Assembly: GCA_947652115.1 (NCBI GenBank)
Contig: OX393568.1
Span: 5,839,820 to 5,903,819 of the forward strand
Source of the DNA: Blastomussa wellsi
Lineage: Eukaryota; Cnidaria; Anthozoa; Scleractinia; Plerogyridae
DNA length: 64,000 nt
Direction: 5' to 3'
The first letter of the stretch is position 1. The number at the start of each line of letters is the position of its first letter. Made by a program: the position numbers and the translations under genes. Under the pieces are notes generated by a model, which ran no database searches, was not told the origin of the DNA, and was given only the letters and a program-made list of their open reading frames with translations. Shown one piece after another: positions 1 through 12,148 of the stretch.

Positions 1-245
1 GTCCGGGTTCGAGCCTCGGCCGGGTCACTGCGTTGTGTTCTTGGGCAAGACACTTTACTCTCATGGTGCCTCTCTTCGTCCAGGGGTCTAAATGGGTAAA
101 GATGAATTGTTAGGGCAACCTAACAGAATTCTATTCTGGCGGTAACCCTGCGATGGACTTGCATCCCAGCCAGCGGGGAGTAGAAATACTCCTAGTCGCT
201 TCATGCTACAGAAACCGGGATAGGCTCCGGTGGTATGGGCGGGTT
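1..245 (+). repeat. tRNA-derived SINE (family A), cut by window edge
   Basis: The sequence begins inside a B-box-like stretch (GGTTCGAGCC) and continues with a body that recurs through the window: a 'tgttcttgggcaagacactttac' type segment, then 'taaccctgcgatggact'. Related copies lie at 8,380, 26,998 (minus), 39,818 and 50,533, so this is a dispersed SINE family. The tRNA-like head lies mostly outside the window. Confidence 0.75.
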
Positions 246-350
246 GGTCTAACTCGGACTTTAACTTTTTAACTTGTAATGGCGAATTCAGGGCATGTAG
301 CGTTACAACCTCGAACACAGCAGACCAGGTGAATTCTCGGTAGCTTCGAT

Positions 351-550
351 TTCAATAGGCCATTTCCGAGTTCTCTTTTGCCTCAGCGTCAAAACGAGTC
401 TAAGTGCGAAACCGTTCATATGAAAATGTGTTTTACTGTAACTGCATCTTCATTCTCATACAAAAAGAGCTTGTTTCCATATGGAATAGTTTCGCACTTA
501 GATTCGTTTTAAAACTGAGGTTAAACGGAACTCGGAAATGGCCTATTGAA
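351..550. mobile_element. Foldback MITE, 200 bp
   Basis: The two ends are inverted copies (TTCAATAGGCC at the left, GGCCTATTGAA at the right) and the similarity extends about 60 bases inward on each side. There is no coding capacity. It lies just upstream of TIMP copy 1 exon 2, in the intron of that gene. Confidence 0.75.
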
Positions 551-686
551 GGAGATGTAAACTGCTCTTTAGTCGCATATATAAACGGTAGTTAAAATGA
601 CTAAAATTGTACATTGAATTGAAAAAATTTAAGATAATACCAACAGCTATTCACCATAAATCTTTTTCCCTCTCTCTTGTATTTAG

Positions 687-1216
687 CGATTCGTGCAAAG
701 GTTCTGTCTCAGCAAGAAAACGCTAAAAATTTCACCCGCATCTTTGATCTGCGAATCCTGAAAACGTTCAAAGGAGGCTGGAGACTAAACCAGACCGGAA
801 GTGTTCAAGTTTACGGCTCAAGACAGCGAAGTCTATTGGCCAAGGCTTTCACTACAACATTTCACTCCTTGTGCGGGGTGACGCTGGAAAACGACAAGGT
901 GTACCTCATCACCGGACGCATTTGGAAAGGAAAACTTCAGCTGAATCTATGCAACTGGAATCAGGAGTGGTCTGAAATTACACTACGACAGCGCATCGGG
1001 GTCAAACGCTTCTATGGGGAAAACTGCCAGTGCCAAATTTCCCCGTGCTTCATCGAACGCTGTAAAAGATTGAACGGATGTGGGAAGTCCTCTGGAATTC
1101 ACACGAACGGCTGTGAGTGGCGCCACTCCTACTGTATTGTAAATGCCGAGGGAACCGCATGCTCGTGGCGCGAGACCGCTGAGTACAACAACTGCACGAC
1201 CAAGACATTGCCTTAA
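687..1216 (+). CDS. TIMP copy 1, exon 2 (exon 1 left of the window)
   Basis: This exon carries most of a secreted tissue inhibitor of metalloproteinases. It opens after a TTTAG acceptor with AIRAKVLSQ, the TIMP strand that follows the N-terminal Cys-x-Cys wedge, and runs 175 residues to a TAA stop. The visible cysteines follow the TIMP pattern: one in SLCGV, one in LNLCNW, then the cluster beginning ENCQCQISPC and ending in AEYNNCT. The netrin-like (NTR) N-domain and the small C-domain are both encoded here. No signal-peptide exon of the CSC...HPQ type is visible in the preceding 686 bases, so exon 1 should lie upstream of the window. The closest relative in the array is copy 2 (shared WRETAEY.NCT tail). 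The gene lies antisense inside the long synapsin intron. Function is inferred from family membership. Confidence 0.88.
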
Positions 1217-3000
1217 GAACGATACATGTTAAATAGCCACAAGACTGTAAGTAGCTCAAGGGACACTGACTCTTGAAGTTCGTGGTCAAACGTCAAGCCA
1301 GTTTCATAATGCGACGTTCCAGCATTTAAATATATAGATGAAATACTGCAAGGTGGGTTAAATCAAAACCTAACAAGCAGTTCCTTCGTGTGGTTTTGTC
1401 GGTTTTTCAGTATTTTGAGAAAATAAAATTTGGGATTTTTTCTAGTTCGAGCATGAGCACATTTTAGATTACATGGTTTAACAACGCAGATCAGTAAAAA
1501 CACAGCAATTAAAGTTTGATCAGCGTAAAACAGATCTCAACAAAAGAATGGAAACCATTGTATTTGAAGCGAGAATAGCGAGGATGGAAATGGTTCACAG
1601 CGATCGACAAGATTAACTGAAAGGGGCTATACTAGCAGTTTACTAAGGAATAAAAACACCAAAGGGGTCATACTAAACCGGGGATAAACAAGGATGGTTA
1701 AGGAAGCATTAAGTAATCTTTCCAAAAATGCGTTTAAAAGAAAACTCAAGCAAATTTTATTCAACATTTTAGGTTCAAGACTCTTATATGGATTTATCTG
1801 AGATAACACAATTGTTAAGTTCTGGTACTATTTCTTCTGATCTGTCCTCTTCTAACTAACATAAACAATAGCTGCGCCTTTAATATTTTAAATTGGGTCA
1901 ATGAAATGGTTTTTCTTTTCTTTACTGCATTTTCCCCTTTTCAATTATTAGTTAATTTCTGTTTTTGCATTCCTTTTTAATCCGGCTATTAAGGCATGGA
2001 CCGCCTAGATTAGCTATTGCTAGTTGCGGGCATGCCCTTTGTTGTAGCATTGTGATGGAAGATTGAGACGGATTAAAATGACAAATTTTAAACAGGCTAA
2101 ATGTTTCAAAATCTACAGACCATGACAACAGGCCGGTGTCAGTTCCAGTCTCGCTCTGCAAGAAACCGGGGGGGGGGGGGTAGCGGAATGAATACTCCCT
2201 ATAACAGACTATACGGGGAAACTTCGCCAGAATGAGTAACCAGTTTAAGGCTGCAAGAATAGAATAGGGGTGTCATTTCCAATCCAAAAAAGAAATGGTT
2301 AACATTTCTGTAAATGAAGATATATAAATTATTATAAAGTAAGGGTGAAGGGTTGGACCTCGGGGGAGCCTAGCTTCCTTCTTCTGTGTGAACCTCTTTC
2401 GTTTTTTGAGAACCATTTTTATTAGGAAAAAGTTTTATTAGGAAAATAGCAAGAAAGAACCCATCTAAGTGTACGTGATCGACGCGTGAATGACAGCTGT
2501 CCAATTAGAAGTTGTTCAAATTGGTTACCCGAAGCTGGCGCAAAACCAATCAAAATCGCGCGCAAAACCAATCAAAATCGAGAATTTTGTAAAAGATACG
2601 ATTATAAAGTCTGAAACAAAATGAATACAGGACGTGCTCGAGACATCATTTAGCATCTTCCTCGAAAATCTTCAGAAGCCATTTCGGAGTAGTATTGTTA
2701 CTACAAGAACGAATTTCGTGAAATTGTAACTTTCTATATACCTTGTGGGCTGTGCTAGGGCCGCAAGGTATTGTGGTAAAATGTACAGCCGCCATCTTTT
2801 TTCCTACGGCGGATTTCTTTTTCGACCCAAGAGCTCTTCTCTTTTGTGCCTAACGTAAGAAGAGAGTCTATGCCAGAGTCTGCTGTTATTGTTTTTCGAT
2901 TGAAACAATAAAACTCATCTGATTGGTTACCTTTTGAATCCATTTGATAAGAAATTTTCAAAAGTAACGTCATGTACGAGGACTCTAGGAAACTCTTAGC
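1217..3000. other. Intergenic spacer between TIMP copies 1 and 2
   Basis: No coding signal is visible. The phrase 'aaacaaggatggttaaggaagc' near 1,684 recurs in altered form downstream of copy 2 (about 10,590) and copy 3 (about 14,060). This suggests the duplication unit included 3' flanking DNA. A run of 13 G lies near 2,168. Confidence 0.5.
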
Positions 3001-3956
3001 CGTGCAGCCGTCTCCGGAAAAGTGACGTCTGCGAAACGGCGTCGTTAATCGTGTTCCAGTATCCTGCTGTTTCTCCAGAATCTGGGGACCGCTCTCTTAT
3101 TGGTTGCTTTGATAGTAGGCATTGTTAGAATCAACCCTGATTGGCTGTCATCGTAAAATACTCAACAAAATTATGCGTTGCATTAACCGTAACTCACGTG
3201 TGATTTTGTGCAGTTTATTTCGCTTGTTGTGAATCTCAACTACAGAAGTCTGGTTCAAGGTAGAGGAGAATTTCAAAGCGACAAAGTCCGCTCTGTACAG
3301 TTTGCTGAAAACTCAAGATCCCTGTGTATCAAGCAATCGATGCGTTGGAAAGCTACGGAAGTGACCCGCGGGGATTATTATGAAAGATCGAAGACGAAAT
3401 CTTACATGAAAGCGGGTTTAAATCTTTCAAGGCTGAGCTGCTAGTGAATAAGGAGTTCCAAACACTTGGAATAAACAGTGTGGAATCCTCGAAGGGCGAG
3501 TACTTTTGGATGAATCGCTTTCGTGATCGTGTACTAAAAGTTACTAAAGGAGTTTACAGGCTGCCGTATATAACTCTTGCGGTTCCTGACATTTGTCTCA
3601 ATTAGACTCGTTTTCGAGCTATTTCGCTTTGTGTTTTTTTGAATGCTTGTTATATTCTGTATAATTAGGGGGAACTTCAACTCAAACAGTCCCGTCCGAC
3701 TCCGACACTTGGCAGATCATGAGCTGTAATTTGCCATATGTTTTGCTACTCACTGTCTTTGCTAGTACTGTTTTTCTGTTTTATTTCTATTGCTTAAGCT
3801 CTCTAAATTTATTCTATTTGACTAAGCGAAATTCTTGAATTAAACCTATAATTTATGATAAATTTAATCTCGAACAGCAGGATACTGGAACACGATTAGC
3901 GACGCCGTTTCGCAGACGTCACTTTTCCGCTTTAGGAAATAGGAGACGGCTGCACG
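3001..3956. mobile_element. Non-autonomous DNA transposon with ~75-bp TIRs
   Basis: The left end CGTGCAGCCGTCTCC and right end GGAGACGGCTGCACG are inverted copies. Homology continues inward through GACGTCTGCGAAACGGCGTC to a GCAGGATACTGG block (left arm to about 3,075, right arm from about 3,873). The right arm carries a short extra stretch (tttaggaaat). The interior has no transposase-like frame. No target-site duplication is certain, so the superfamily is not assigned. Confidence 0.75.
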
Positions 3957-4513
3957 CAGGCTAGTATCCACCTGCAAATGAGCGTTTTGGTCTTGTCACA
4001 CAATCTTTTCCACCATCAGGATTTCGTGACAAGCTTCTCATGAGTAAGGCCAAATCAAGTGGACTGCTTACTCTTGATTAAGCCTGAGAAAAGTGCATAA
4101 TTCAAAAAGCATAATGTTGTGAGGGGTGTGTTCATTCGGTTTAGTGTAACAACTGCTTCTTGTGGTCACTTTCAAGAAATCGCTTCTTTCAACGGATTCG
4201 TTTAAAACAAAACTGTATTTTGACTGTATTTATCTGTTGTTTTAGTGGCTGATCAGTGTTTGTGTCGTTACACTGTCCATAGTACAAAAAAATGTAATAT
4301 ACAATATATTTGTTTTCCTCGTAGCATTGACATCGGATGGTCGATTTTATCTTTCTTTCTTTCCTCGGAGCAAGGGTCTTTCACGGAAGTTCTGTTTAAT
4401 GTACAAGGGCGGAGACACAGATTACGTGATTATGCTTGCAAGAGCATTTCAATGACGTAGACCGAGTAAATGGCCATTTCGGTGAACCGGATATCACGTT
4501 TCAAAAGTGCTGA

Positions 4514-4521
4514 TATATAAG
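4514..4521 (+). promoter_or_regulatory. TATA box candidate of TIMP copy 2
   Basis: TATATAAG lies 86 bases upstream of the copy 2 ATG, a plausible distance for a TATA-driven start with a short 5' UTR. Assignment is by position and sequence only. Confidence 0.5.
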
Positions 4522-4606
4522 TGGTGATCTTCGAGTCAGTGTTTTGACGAAGAGCAATCGGTCCGTTGCAAACCACGTTTTTTTTTACAACAAGGCAACA
4601 AAAAAG

Positions 4607-4715
4607 ATGTTTTTTCTCTTCAGCGTCGCTTTTTTGATGGCGATTGTTGCTTCCAGTAAGGCTTGCTCCTGTATGCCCTTCCACCCTCAGGAAGCCATTT
4701 GTGCTGCGGATTTTG
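4607..4715 (+). CDS. TIMP copy 2, exon 1
   Basis: 36 codons plus one base. It encodes the signal peptide and the CSCMPFHPQEAICAADF start of the mature inhibitor, ending GATTTTG before a GTGAGT donor. The ATG at 4,607 is chosen because it gives a compact signal peptide. Confidence 0.88.
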
Positions 4716-7700
4716 GTGAGTTGTAAAATGCGTCCATTCACACGCTGTTTGCACGTACCAATTAAATTTGACATGCAGATTTGAGAAGCGCAACGCTCGT
4801 GGTAGCTTTGTGTTGATAAGCACCATAGAAGGTACATATATATATATTTTATTGCCTCGTCCACAAGGGGCTTTTCAGAATAAGGGTACACTTTTTCGGT
4901 TTCAAAACTGGAAGTTTCTGTCCGGACAACTGCGCTGCGTCATAAGCTAGTCTTATCACACGCCGGGTCAACAAAAATGAATTTGAGCTTCGCGCAGTTC
5001 GAGAGAAATCATTGTGGCCACGCAGGTATCACTAACAACTTATTATTCTTGAGGCGTTTTTTTTTTGTTACCCTGCTCAACTCGGGCAAATCGTAAAGTG
5101 AAACGTTTACAGGATTTAACATAGGAAGAGCAATAAAACGTTTTATAACATTTATATTTCAACACAGCAAGAATGCTTGGTTGACAGATTGAAATTAGAA
5201 CTTGATTCCTTTAAGATCAAAAGCATTCAGCGCAGCATGGCGTGGTTCAGAATGGATCAAAAGTCCCCAAATTTACTTAAAAGTTATAGTTATTCTATCA
5301 AAGCAACTTGTCCTTAATTAAAAAGAAATTTGGCTAACAGTACCCGCGCGGGCACCTACTGTTTCGATACTGTTCGTCTTAGAGAAAACTGTCCGGTTTA
5401 TAGAGAGTCAAGATACAGTAAAATGACTGAGAATCGGCGCGCAGGGAACAACATCAGTTGTCCGTCGTAAAGGTGTTCGTTTTAATAGAGAGAATTGACT
5501 ATATCATCGTTCTATAGAGACTTTCTGTTGAATTAAAACGTGCACTATCTTTGTTGTTTTATTTAATTTAAATCTCTTGCTTTGTAAAATGAGTTTTCGA
5601 AGAAAAAAGGGGCATTGAAAAGATTTATAACATTCGAGATTCTGTACCAGTCAAATCGAAGCTTCAACATCCCCCCGGGCAACCCCCGGGCACTTGAATT
5701 TTTGAAAAATTTATGTTCAAATTCCCCCCTCCCCAGGCCAAAAAGCCGTTCAAATGCCCCCACCCCCGGGAAAATAAGTGACCAGTTCACCGTTTCAACT
5801 TTTTAGTAGCTTCTATCATGCTACTGAAGTCGAGATCAGACATCTGTTGGTGCCGTTTTAGCTCCGAGAACGCGATATTATCTCAACTACTCAAAGTTTT
5901 ATAGGGTATCTAAAGCCTTAGTACTTTGGTTTTTAGCAAAGCCGCCAAGAAGCTGCAATCTTTTCCTTTAAAACCCTCAAAACTCGCCATGTCGGCCTCC
6001 GCCATGATTTATCAACCCACGTGGAATCGCCGGGACACTTTCAAATTCCCCACCCTATATGAGTGAGGATCAAAGTCCCCACCCCCGGGAAAGGTAAGGG
6101 CGTCAAATGCCCGGGGGGATGTTGAAGCTTCGATTTGACTCGTACATAAAAGAGGACCTTCCAAGCGCTGTGAGAGTTTGGAAGGGAAGTTGCGATATCA
6201 GTCATTGTCTATCTCGGTTTCAAAAACTAGTTTCCTGTTTTAAATGCGCACTGAAGATAACAAATTTTAAAATGCACGAAATCCCTGTTTGCTTTCTCTG
6301 TTATAACCTGCGGTCATGTTCTTGATTGTCCTAAATATTTGTCCACTTGAAATTTCAGTAAAAAACCACATAATCCCATAATTGATGTCACGAACCGATG
6401 GGATGCTCGTCTGAACTAAAAGTTCTACCGCAAACAGTTTTCAAATCAACCGAAGTTTAACCCGGAGTTTATCAGGGACAAAGATCACGGGTTTTTCTCG
6501 TTTCGTCACTCAGACGAAAAATTTGGCGACGAAGTTATATGTTGACCCGCGCACAAAGGAAAATATGCGTTTGTTTGTTTAGATTGTTTTCGAAAAAGCT
6601 TGATACTATCATCGCTTTATCAGCTATTTATCTCCCCAGGGATCGCCTTCCCAAGGGTTTCCTTTACAAACCCACGCCCCGGAAATGGATAATTGGTCGA
6701 AAGCAAAGATCGTTTTTGGATGACTTCCTTTTCAGGTCTATCGACTGATTTTAACTTATTTTAACGCTATATTTGGCTTTGAGTTCTCGCTGTATCACTA
6801 ACCTTTCAGTAGCCGAGAGCGACGGCTGTAATGGGAAATATTGGCTCGAGGTCGTCGTAGTACGGAGCGCAAGCGATCGAGGGACAACAGGCGCGTGTTT
6901 GGCGCGTGCGTCCAGCGGGAAGGCGCCGAAGACGCGTGCGTCTAACGGGTCCGAACTCCAGAGTGCTATTTATGGAGGGTTTCAGTTACTCGTGTTTTCG
7001 CGTTTTTGATGATAAAAACTTTGAAGCATTCCAGGGCGGATCCAAGAATGTTTTATGGGGGGAGGGGGGGGGGGTCCAAAGTTGAGTAATATATCATGAG
7101 CGATCCTGTCGATGCCAGAATTTCAACAAATTCGGTTAGGGAAGGGGGGTTCCGGAGCCCATCCTCCTGGATCCACCACTGCATTCTTTAACAATGCTAG
7201 TGAATTTGCCACCATTTCAAACACCTCCAGCCCGAAAAAGAGGAGCCGACCTGTATATAGTCCGCATTAGAAAGTCCCCCCGGATTTCATGTCAGTTTTC
7301 ACAATTCGGTGGTCCATCAAGCCAATATCCGATCCCATGATTGATTGTTACAGGTATTCTCATCACCAGATCTGCTTGACAATGTATTAACACCGTAAAG
7401 AGAAATTAAAAGTAGATCACATTTAGGAATCTTAACCATCCGCAGTACAGTCGTTTCAATTCTGTGTAGACAAGTTTTGCCTGGCTTCATTTTTTCATCT
7501 AGGCATTTTGCTAACAAAAAAGAACGGCACCGTCAAATTTGCACGGATTGACTTTACAACATGGCGCTAACTGTAGGGGCCAATTTCCCCAAGCCAATTC
7601 GAACAAATTCCACAGGCAATGCACTGAAGTTCACTGACCTTTTATTCCCGAAGCATAACACAGCTTGCTATACATGTATCATTAAAACGTATCCGAGCCG

Positions 7701-9458
7701 TTCGAGTATCTTATCTCATCGTACCTTATCGTTACTTCGAGTGAACGCCACAACCAAGTCATCCAAGTAAAAAAATTGGGGAACAAAAACACAGGGTCAC
7801 TTGACCCGAAAAGGTGGGAAAAAGGGGAATCTAGCAACACTAACTTTTTCAGTCCTAAGATCAAAATGATAACTCTCTTTACCATTTACCACGCATCTAT
7901 AACTCCAAATGGGAGAATTTGGCTCTATTTTAAGGAGCTACGTCACGGAAACTCTTCTTGAAAAAACTGGCAAGTTTTTTCAAGTTTGTCGTTTGTAATC
8001 GGTCTATATCGTTGTCATTCGAAACAATACTTGTATAATTTCAGCATTTTATTATCCCGTTGGTGTTTTTCGGTATTAGAAAACTCTTACTTTTAGATTT
8101 CCTTCAATTTGAAAGTAAATGGTTAAATGGCTTCAAATGCCGTGACACTGCTCCTTTAAAATGGGGGGCACGAGCCCAAATACATATTCAAATAGTGGTT
8201 CAGTTTTGTTAAAAATTACTATGCCAGTACAGTTTACTGAACCTGTAAGAGTAATGCCATTAGGAACAATCGAAAGCTTTAGATCTAAACTTCAGGCTGA
8301 CTTTTTCAAGTTTGGCCATTGTGGCTTGGAAAAAAGTAGATAACTATGAACGTTTTCCCCTTCCTTCAACAATTTTCTTTTGTGTTCTTGTGCAAGGCAC
8401 TTTACTCTTGATCATAATGCCTCTCTCCACCCAGGTGTGTAAATGGGTACTTGCGAATTTACTGCTGGGGGTAACCCTGCGATGGACTAGCATCCCATCC
8501 AGGGGAGTAGAAATACTCCCTGTCGCTTCATGGTATGGAAACCGAGATAAGCTCTGGCATGATGGGCCACTAGGCTCACATGCAGACTTTCCTTCAACGA
8601 TTTACTTGATATTTTCCTCTTGATGTTATAGGCACATTCCGTGTATGAAGGAAAATGCTATGTAATAATTTTAGTGTTGTTTTACTAAAATAAGCAGAGC
8701 AATTCCCATAACAGTGTCATTTTATTGACCTCCTGCGTGGTAGTCTGCGCAAGCGCAAGCGGAACGTTGATCTTTGTGCATGCGCTCTACTTTCTTGGGT
8801 CACGAACAAGGGTAAGAATCATCATCTCTTAGTGGGGGGAGGGGAAGGGGGGAATTATTTAAGCCACACCTGCAGCCGTTCACTGACAAACGAAAAACAC
8901 TTTCAATTTGTTCTGTTTTCAGTGGTCCGAGCAAAAGTCCTGTCCCAGGGAATAGAAGAAGAGTCACGCGTCATCGGTTTGCGAATCCTAAAAACTTACA
9001 AAGGATCATCAGCACTCAACCAGACAGAAGGCATTCAAGTTTACGGCTCAAGAAAGCGTAGTTTACTCGCCAAGGCTTACACACCTAAAAGCGCTGCGGC
9101 GTGCGCAGTGAACTGGCTCACAAATGACAGGGTATACCTGATGACCGGAAAGATTTCCAACGCAAAACTGCGACTGCATTTCTGCAGGTCGTGGGTTTCG
9201 GAGTGGGCACGGGTCAGCCAGCACCAGCGTGCTGGAGTCAGGCGTTTTTACGGCGCAAACTGCGAATGCCAGATCTCGCCGTGCTATTGGAATGACTGCA
9301 GAAAGCTGAAGGGTTGTGATAACTCCCAATACATAAACCCCAGAGACAACGACTGTCAATGGTTTAAAACCTACTGCTTGAAAAATGCTAACGGAACCGC
9401 ATGCGCATGGCGCGAAACCGCTGAGTACAAGAACTGTACGAACAACGCGATGCCTTAA
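4607..9458 (+). CDS. TIMP copy 2, complete two-exon gene
   Basis: Exons 4,607-4,715 and 8,923-9,458 join in phase (G|TG gives Val) to a protein of 214 residues, close to the usual 200-225 of TIMPs. Residues 1-19 are a hydrophobic signal peptide ending in SSKA. The mature protein begins with Cys20 in CSCMPFHPQ, so the free N-terminal cysteine and Cys-x-Cys motif that chelate the protease zinc are present. The rest forms the NTR-like N-domain (VVRAKVLSQ, VYLMTGKI, FYGANCEC) and a Cys-rich C-domain. There are 14 cysteines, two more than the 12 of vertebrate TIMPs. N-glycosylation sequons NQT, NGT and NCT are visible. The expected role is secreted inhibition of matrix metalloproteinases. The 4.2-kb intron holds a foldback element and a SINE. 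Pairing of these two exons is inferred from order and phase. Confidence 0.88.
5649..6140. mobile_element. Foldback element in TIMP copy 2 intron
   Basis: AGTCAAATCGAAGCTTCAAC at the left matches the inverse of the right end GTTGAAGCTTCGATTTGACT. Both arms continue into C-rich (left) and G-rich (right) tracts with CCCCCGGG. Both outer flanks carry GTAC. No coding capacity. Confidence 0.78.
6141..8379. other. TIMP copy 2 intron, unannotated part
   Basis: No exon, RNA gene or clear repeat boundary could be supported here. A G-rich run lies at about 7,058-7,075. Short open frames look random in composition. Confidence 0.4.
8380..8587 (+). repeat. SINE family A, 5'-truncated
   Basis: It matches the SINE body at the start of the window: 'tgttcttgtgcaaggcac', 'gtaaatgggtact', 'taaccctgcgatggactag', ending in 'gatgggccactaggctcac'. 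The tRNA-like head is missing. It lies inside the copy 2 intron. Confidence 0.75.
8923..9458 (+). CDS. TIMP copy 2, exon 2
   Basis: It begins after TTTTCAG with TG-GTC-CGA (VVRAKVLSQ) and ends at a TAA. It encodes residues 37-214, including the NANGTACAW and AEYKNCT tail shared with copy 1. The 5' extension of the open frame before the acceptor is intron. Confidence 0.9.
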
Positions 9459-11893
9459 CAACAATGTATGTATCAAAAACAAGAAAATAGTTATTATGCT
9501 GACGACTTTTTTGATAGACACGATGAAGACAAAACAAAGTTGTCTTTGAATATTTAGCGGTTTACCATAGGAACACTGTGGTGTATTTTCAACGACATTT
9601 CAAAAACATAGGTAGGCCACAGGATTCCCAGCAAAAATGAATTTATTTTTGTAGACAGGAATCTATCAAGATGTGAGGGGAGGATGGAAACGGGTTACAA
9701 CGAGAAATTTTCCAATTTGTATTTGCAACTTCGGTAATTTCGAAGATCAATCACGTCTTAAATGTGAATACAGATGCACAGTTAATTTTGATAATAAAGT
9801 GTTTAAAACTTCAAACATGTGATTTGGTAAAGGCCATTTTTTCCCGCAACTTGCAACACAACAAAGCCTGCATTGCAAGCTCCGAAAAAACGCACGCGTA
9901 GGTCCCCTTATTTTCAACCTTCAATGCAAGAAAATGCTGCGCTGCGGCAAGAGATCTGCAACTGGTAATGTTTTTCACTCGTCATCATTGCGTTGCAAGT
10001 TGCAGGAAAAATTACCTCGTGTAACATGACCTTAAGGACGTTCGCGCTAATTGTTTCTGCGCATCGTTACTGCGCACGGAATTCGTCACGCCACATCATC
10101 CATCGAGCGCGGGCGCTGAGGAAAAACAAAGGGCCAGAAGCCGTTTCGTAACTTTGCTAATAGTTTACTCCCTTAAATGGTCAGTTACCCCTTCTTTTTT
10201 TCCCACGAACTGATTTTATTTGCAATTCTCGGAAGATTGTCAAAAAATGAACAAAAAATCAATGTGGGAAGTTTTGAAGTTTTCTGCCCAGAGGACATCG
10301 AATCCCGCCATCTTGCGGCTGTTAGACAAGTGCATGGAAATGTGGTCGATAAATGCGAATTCTTTCTTCAAGGACCACACCAATCGAAAAAATTCACTTT
10401 AAACAACATTTGACAGAGATACGTTCATTTCAAAGATTTATTTGCATTATTTTTGTGCTTAAAAACACTGTAGCCGTATCCGTTAACGAAGCGCCAGTTT
10501 TCAGATTTAGGGTGTTCTTCTGGGCATGTTATCTCCAAAATGAAGTCGGTGACCCCCAATTTTTTTGCATTTCTGACATCAGTTAGAAAGGAACAAGGAT
10601 AGTTAAGGATGGAGAAGATTGAGACGGATTGCAATTGACCAATTTTAAAAATGTAATCATTTTTCAAAATGCGCAAATCATGACGTAGCATTTTAGCGAA
10701 GCTTTCCAAAACGTAGTTCAAATATTCTAAAACATAAACATTTACACACCGACGAAGACACTTGGAAGTCCATGAAACCTTGAAGAGATTTTAGAGGAGG
10801 AAAGCTGATGTAAGGCCCCAGGGGGGACTCCCTTAACTGGGCTATACGGGGACGTGGTTTTTGACCCCTCAGTCATGAACAGGGTAGGTAATTTAAACGA
10901 GTCTGTCCTAAACAGTGTGTGGATATTAAGGAGTCATCCTATGCAGGATATGGCTTCAAGACGTTTAAGCATATCCGAAATCAGAAACCTTCATCAGCTG
11001 GTTATTAGTCAAACATGGATCGAGTGCCCCCCTCCCCCCTCCCCCTCCCGGGGGTAAGGTACCAGAAAATATAATGAAGTCTCGAATCGTGACCGGTACA
11101 CTTTATAATACTTCTGCAATACTTCTTTCAAACACTCTTTTTTTAAAGAATATTGTTTTTCCTGTACAGGCTGAATATCATTATTTTTTTGCCGATTTTA
11201 GGCTGAAGTATTATTAATTATAGCTTTTGACATTTCCGTTTTAGAATGTATTGGGGTATCCATTACAAGTGTTCGGTGTCTAGATCTGTTCAAGTCTTTT
11301 GCATTGTAAGTATTTTGTACTGCACATATACATTACATGTACATCATTGAACATTGGGTTATAGCTTGTGAAGATTTTTCGTTTTGTTGGGCTAGTTTTG
11401 CCGTTTAGAGAAAGGAATAATTTCATAGAGCTAAGTAAAAACGTATCGGCATTGTAGCTCTCGTAAGGTCTCACTTGAATGGCTAGATACCCTGCGTGAA
11501 AACAATAAAACAAACAACAGGAACAATGCCCCTAGCCCCTAAAACAATAGCAACTGCTACCAGTAGAATTACAAGGTTACGAGGGCTTCTTCACTTCCGA
11601 CAAATTTTCAACACACGAAATTATATTCTTTTCACAATCTCAGCCTCGGGTTTATTCTTAAAATATTCTTAACATTTCGCAAATTTTAGCCTCAATATTC
11701 TTATAAAATGTATTCTTACAAAAACAAGGAGTGTAACATTCTTTGAGATCCATAACTTATTTTAATTCCTAATATCTTTCCTTGAGGACAGTTCGTGTGG
11801 TTTTGGTCACGTCACGCGAGGCTTTTAATTACCTACGTGCGCGAGTTCATTTCCTTTCATTGAAAACTCTTTTATTTGCTAAGAGACAAATAG
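9459..11893. other. Spacer between TIMP copies 2 and 3
   Basis: No gene is recognised. A weak inverted repeat built on GCAACTTGCAAC / GTTGCAAGTTGC spans about 9,850-10,010. The block 'gattgagacggattgcaat' near 10,617 recurs near 2,065 ('gattgagacggattaaaat'), as expected if flanks were duplicated with the genes. Confidence 0.4.
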
Positions 11894-11918
11894 AACTCCA
11901 TAACAACGTGTTTAAATA
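11894..11918 (+). promoter_or_regulatory. Conserved promoter block of TIMP copy 3
   Basis: AACTCCATAACAACG followed by a TATA-like TTTAAATA lies about 120-140 bases before the copy 3 ATG. The same block sits at a similar distance upstream of copy 4 (14,869), where TTTAAATA is changed to TTCAAAATA. Shared position and sequence suggest a copied core promoter. Confidence 0.5.
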
Positions 11919-12036
11919 CCGAATTTGACAGTTGAGTAAAGAAAAAAGTTTGGAAACAACTTCCGCTTTCAAGCGCTCAAGCAAGAAAGGGAACACTCTG
12001 TTTTCTCTGCTGCACGAACTAAGACTGACAAAGATA

Positions 12037-12148
12037 ATGACTGCAATTTTCTATTCTATAGCGGCACTGTTGTGTTTGGTAACCGTGAATGAAGCGTGTT
12101 CCTGCGAAAGCCAACATCCACAGACGAAATTTTGCAATGCGGAGTTTG
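12037..12148 (+). CDS. TIMP copy 3, exon 1
   Basis: 37 codons plus one base. Signal peptide MTAIFYSIAALLCLVTVNEA, then the Cys-x-Cys start, ending GAGTTTG before a GTAAGC donor. The MTAI start is shared with copies 4 and 5, which supports the choice of ATG. Confidence 0.9.

Noticed and set aside
9063..9521. 152-codon frame opposite TIMP copy 2 exon 2
   Set aside because: It is the antisense shadow of a well-supported TIMP exon.
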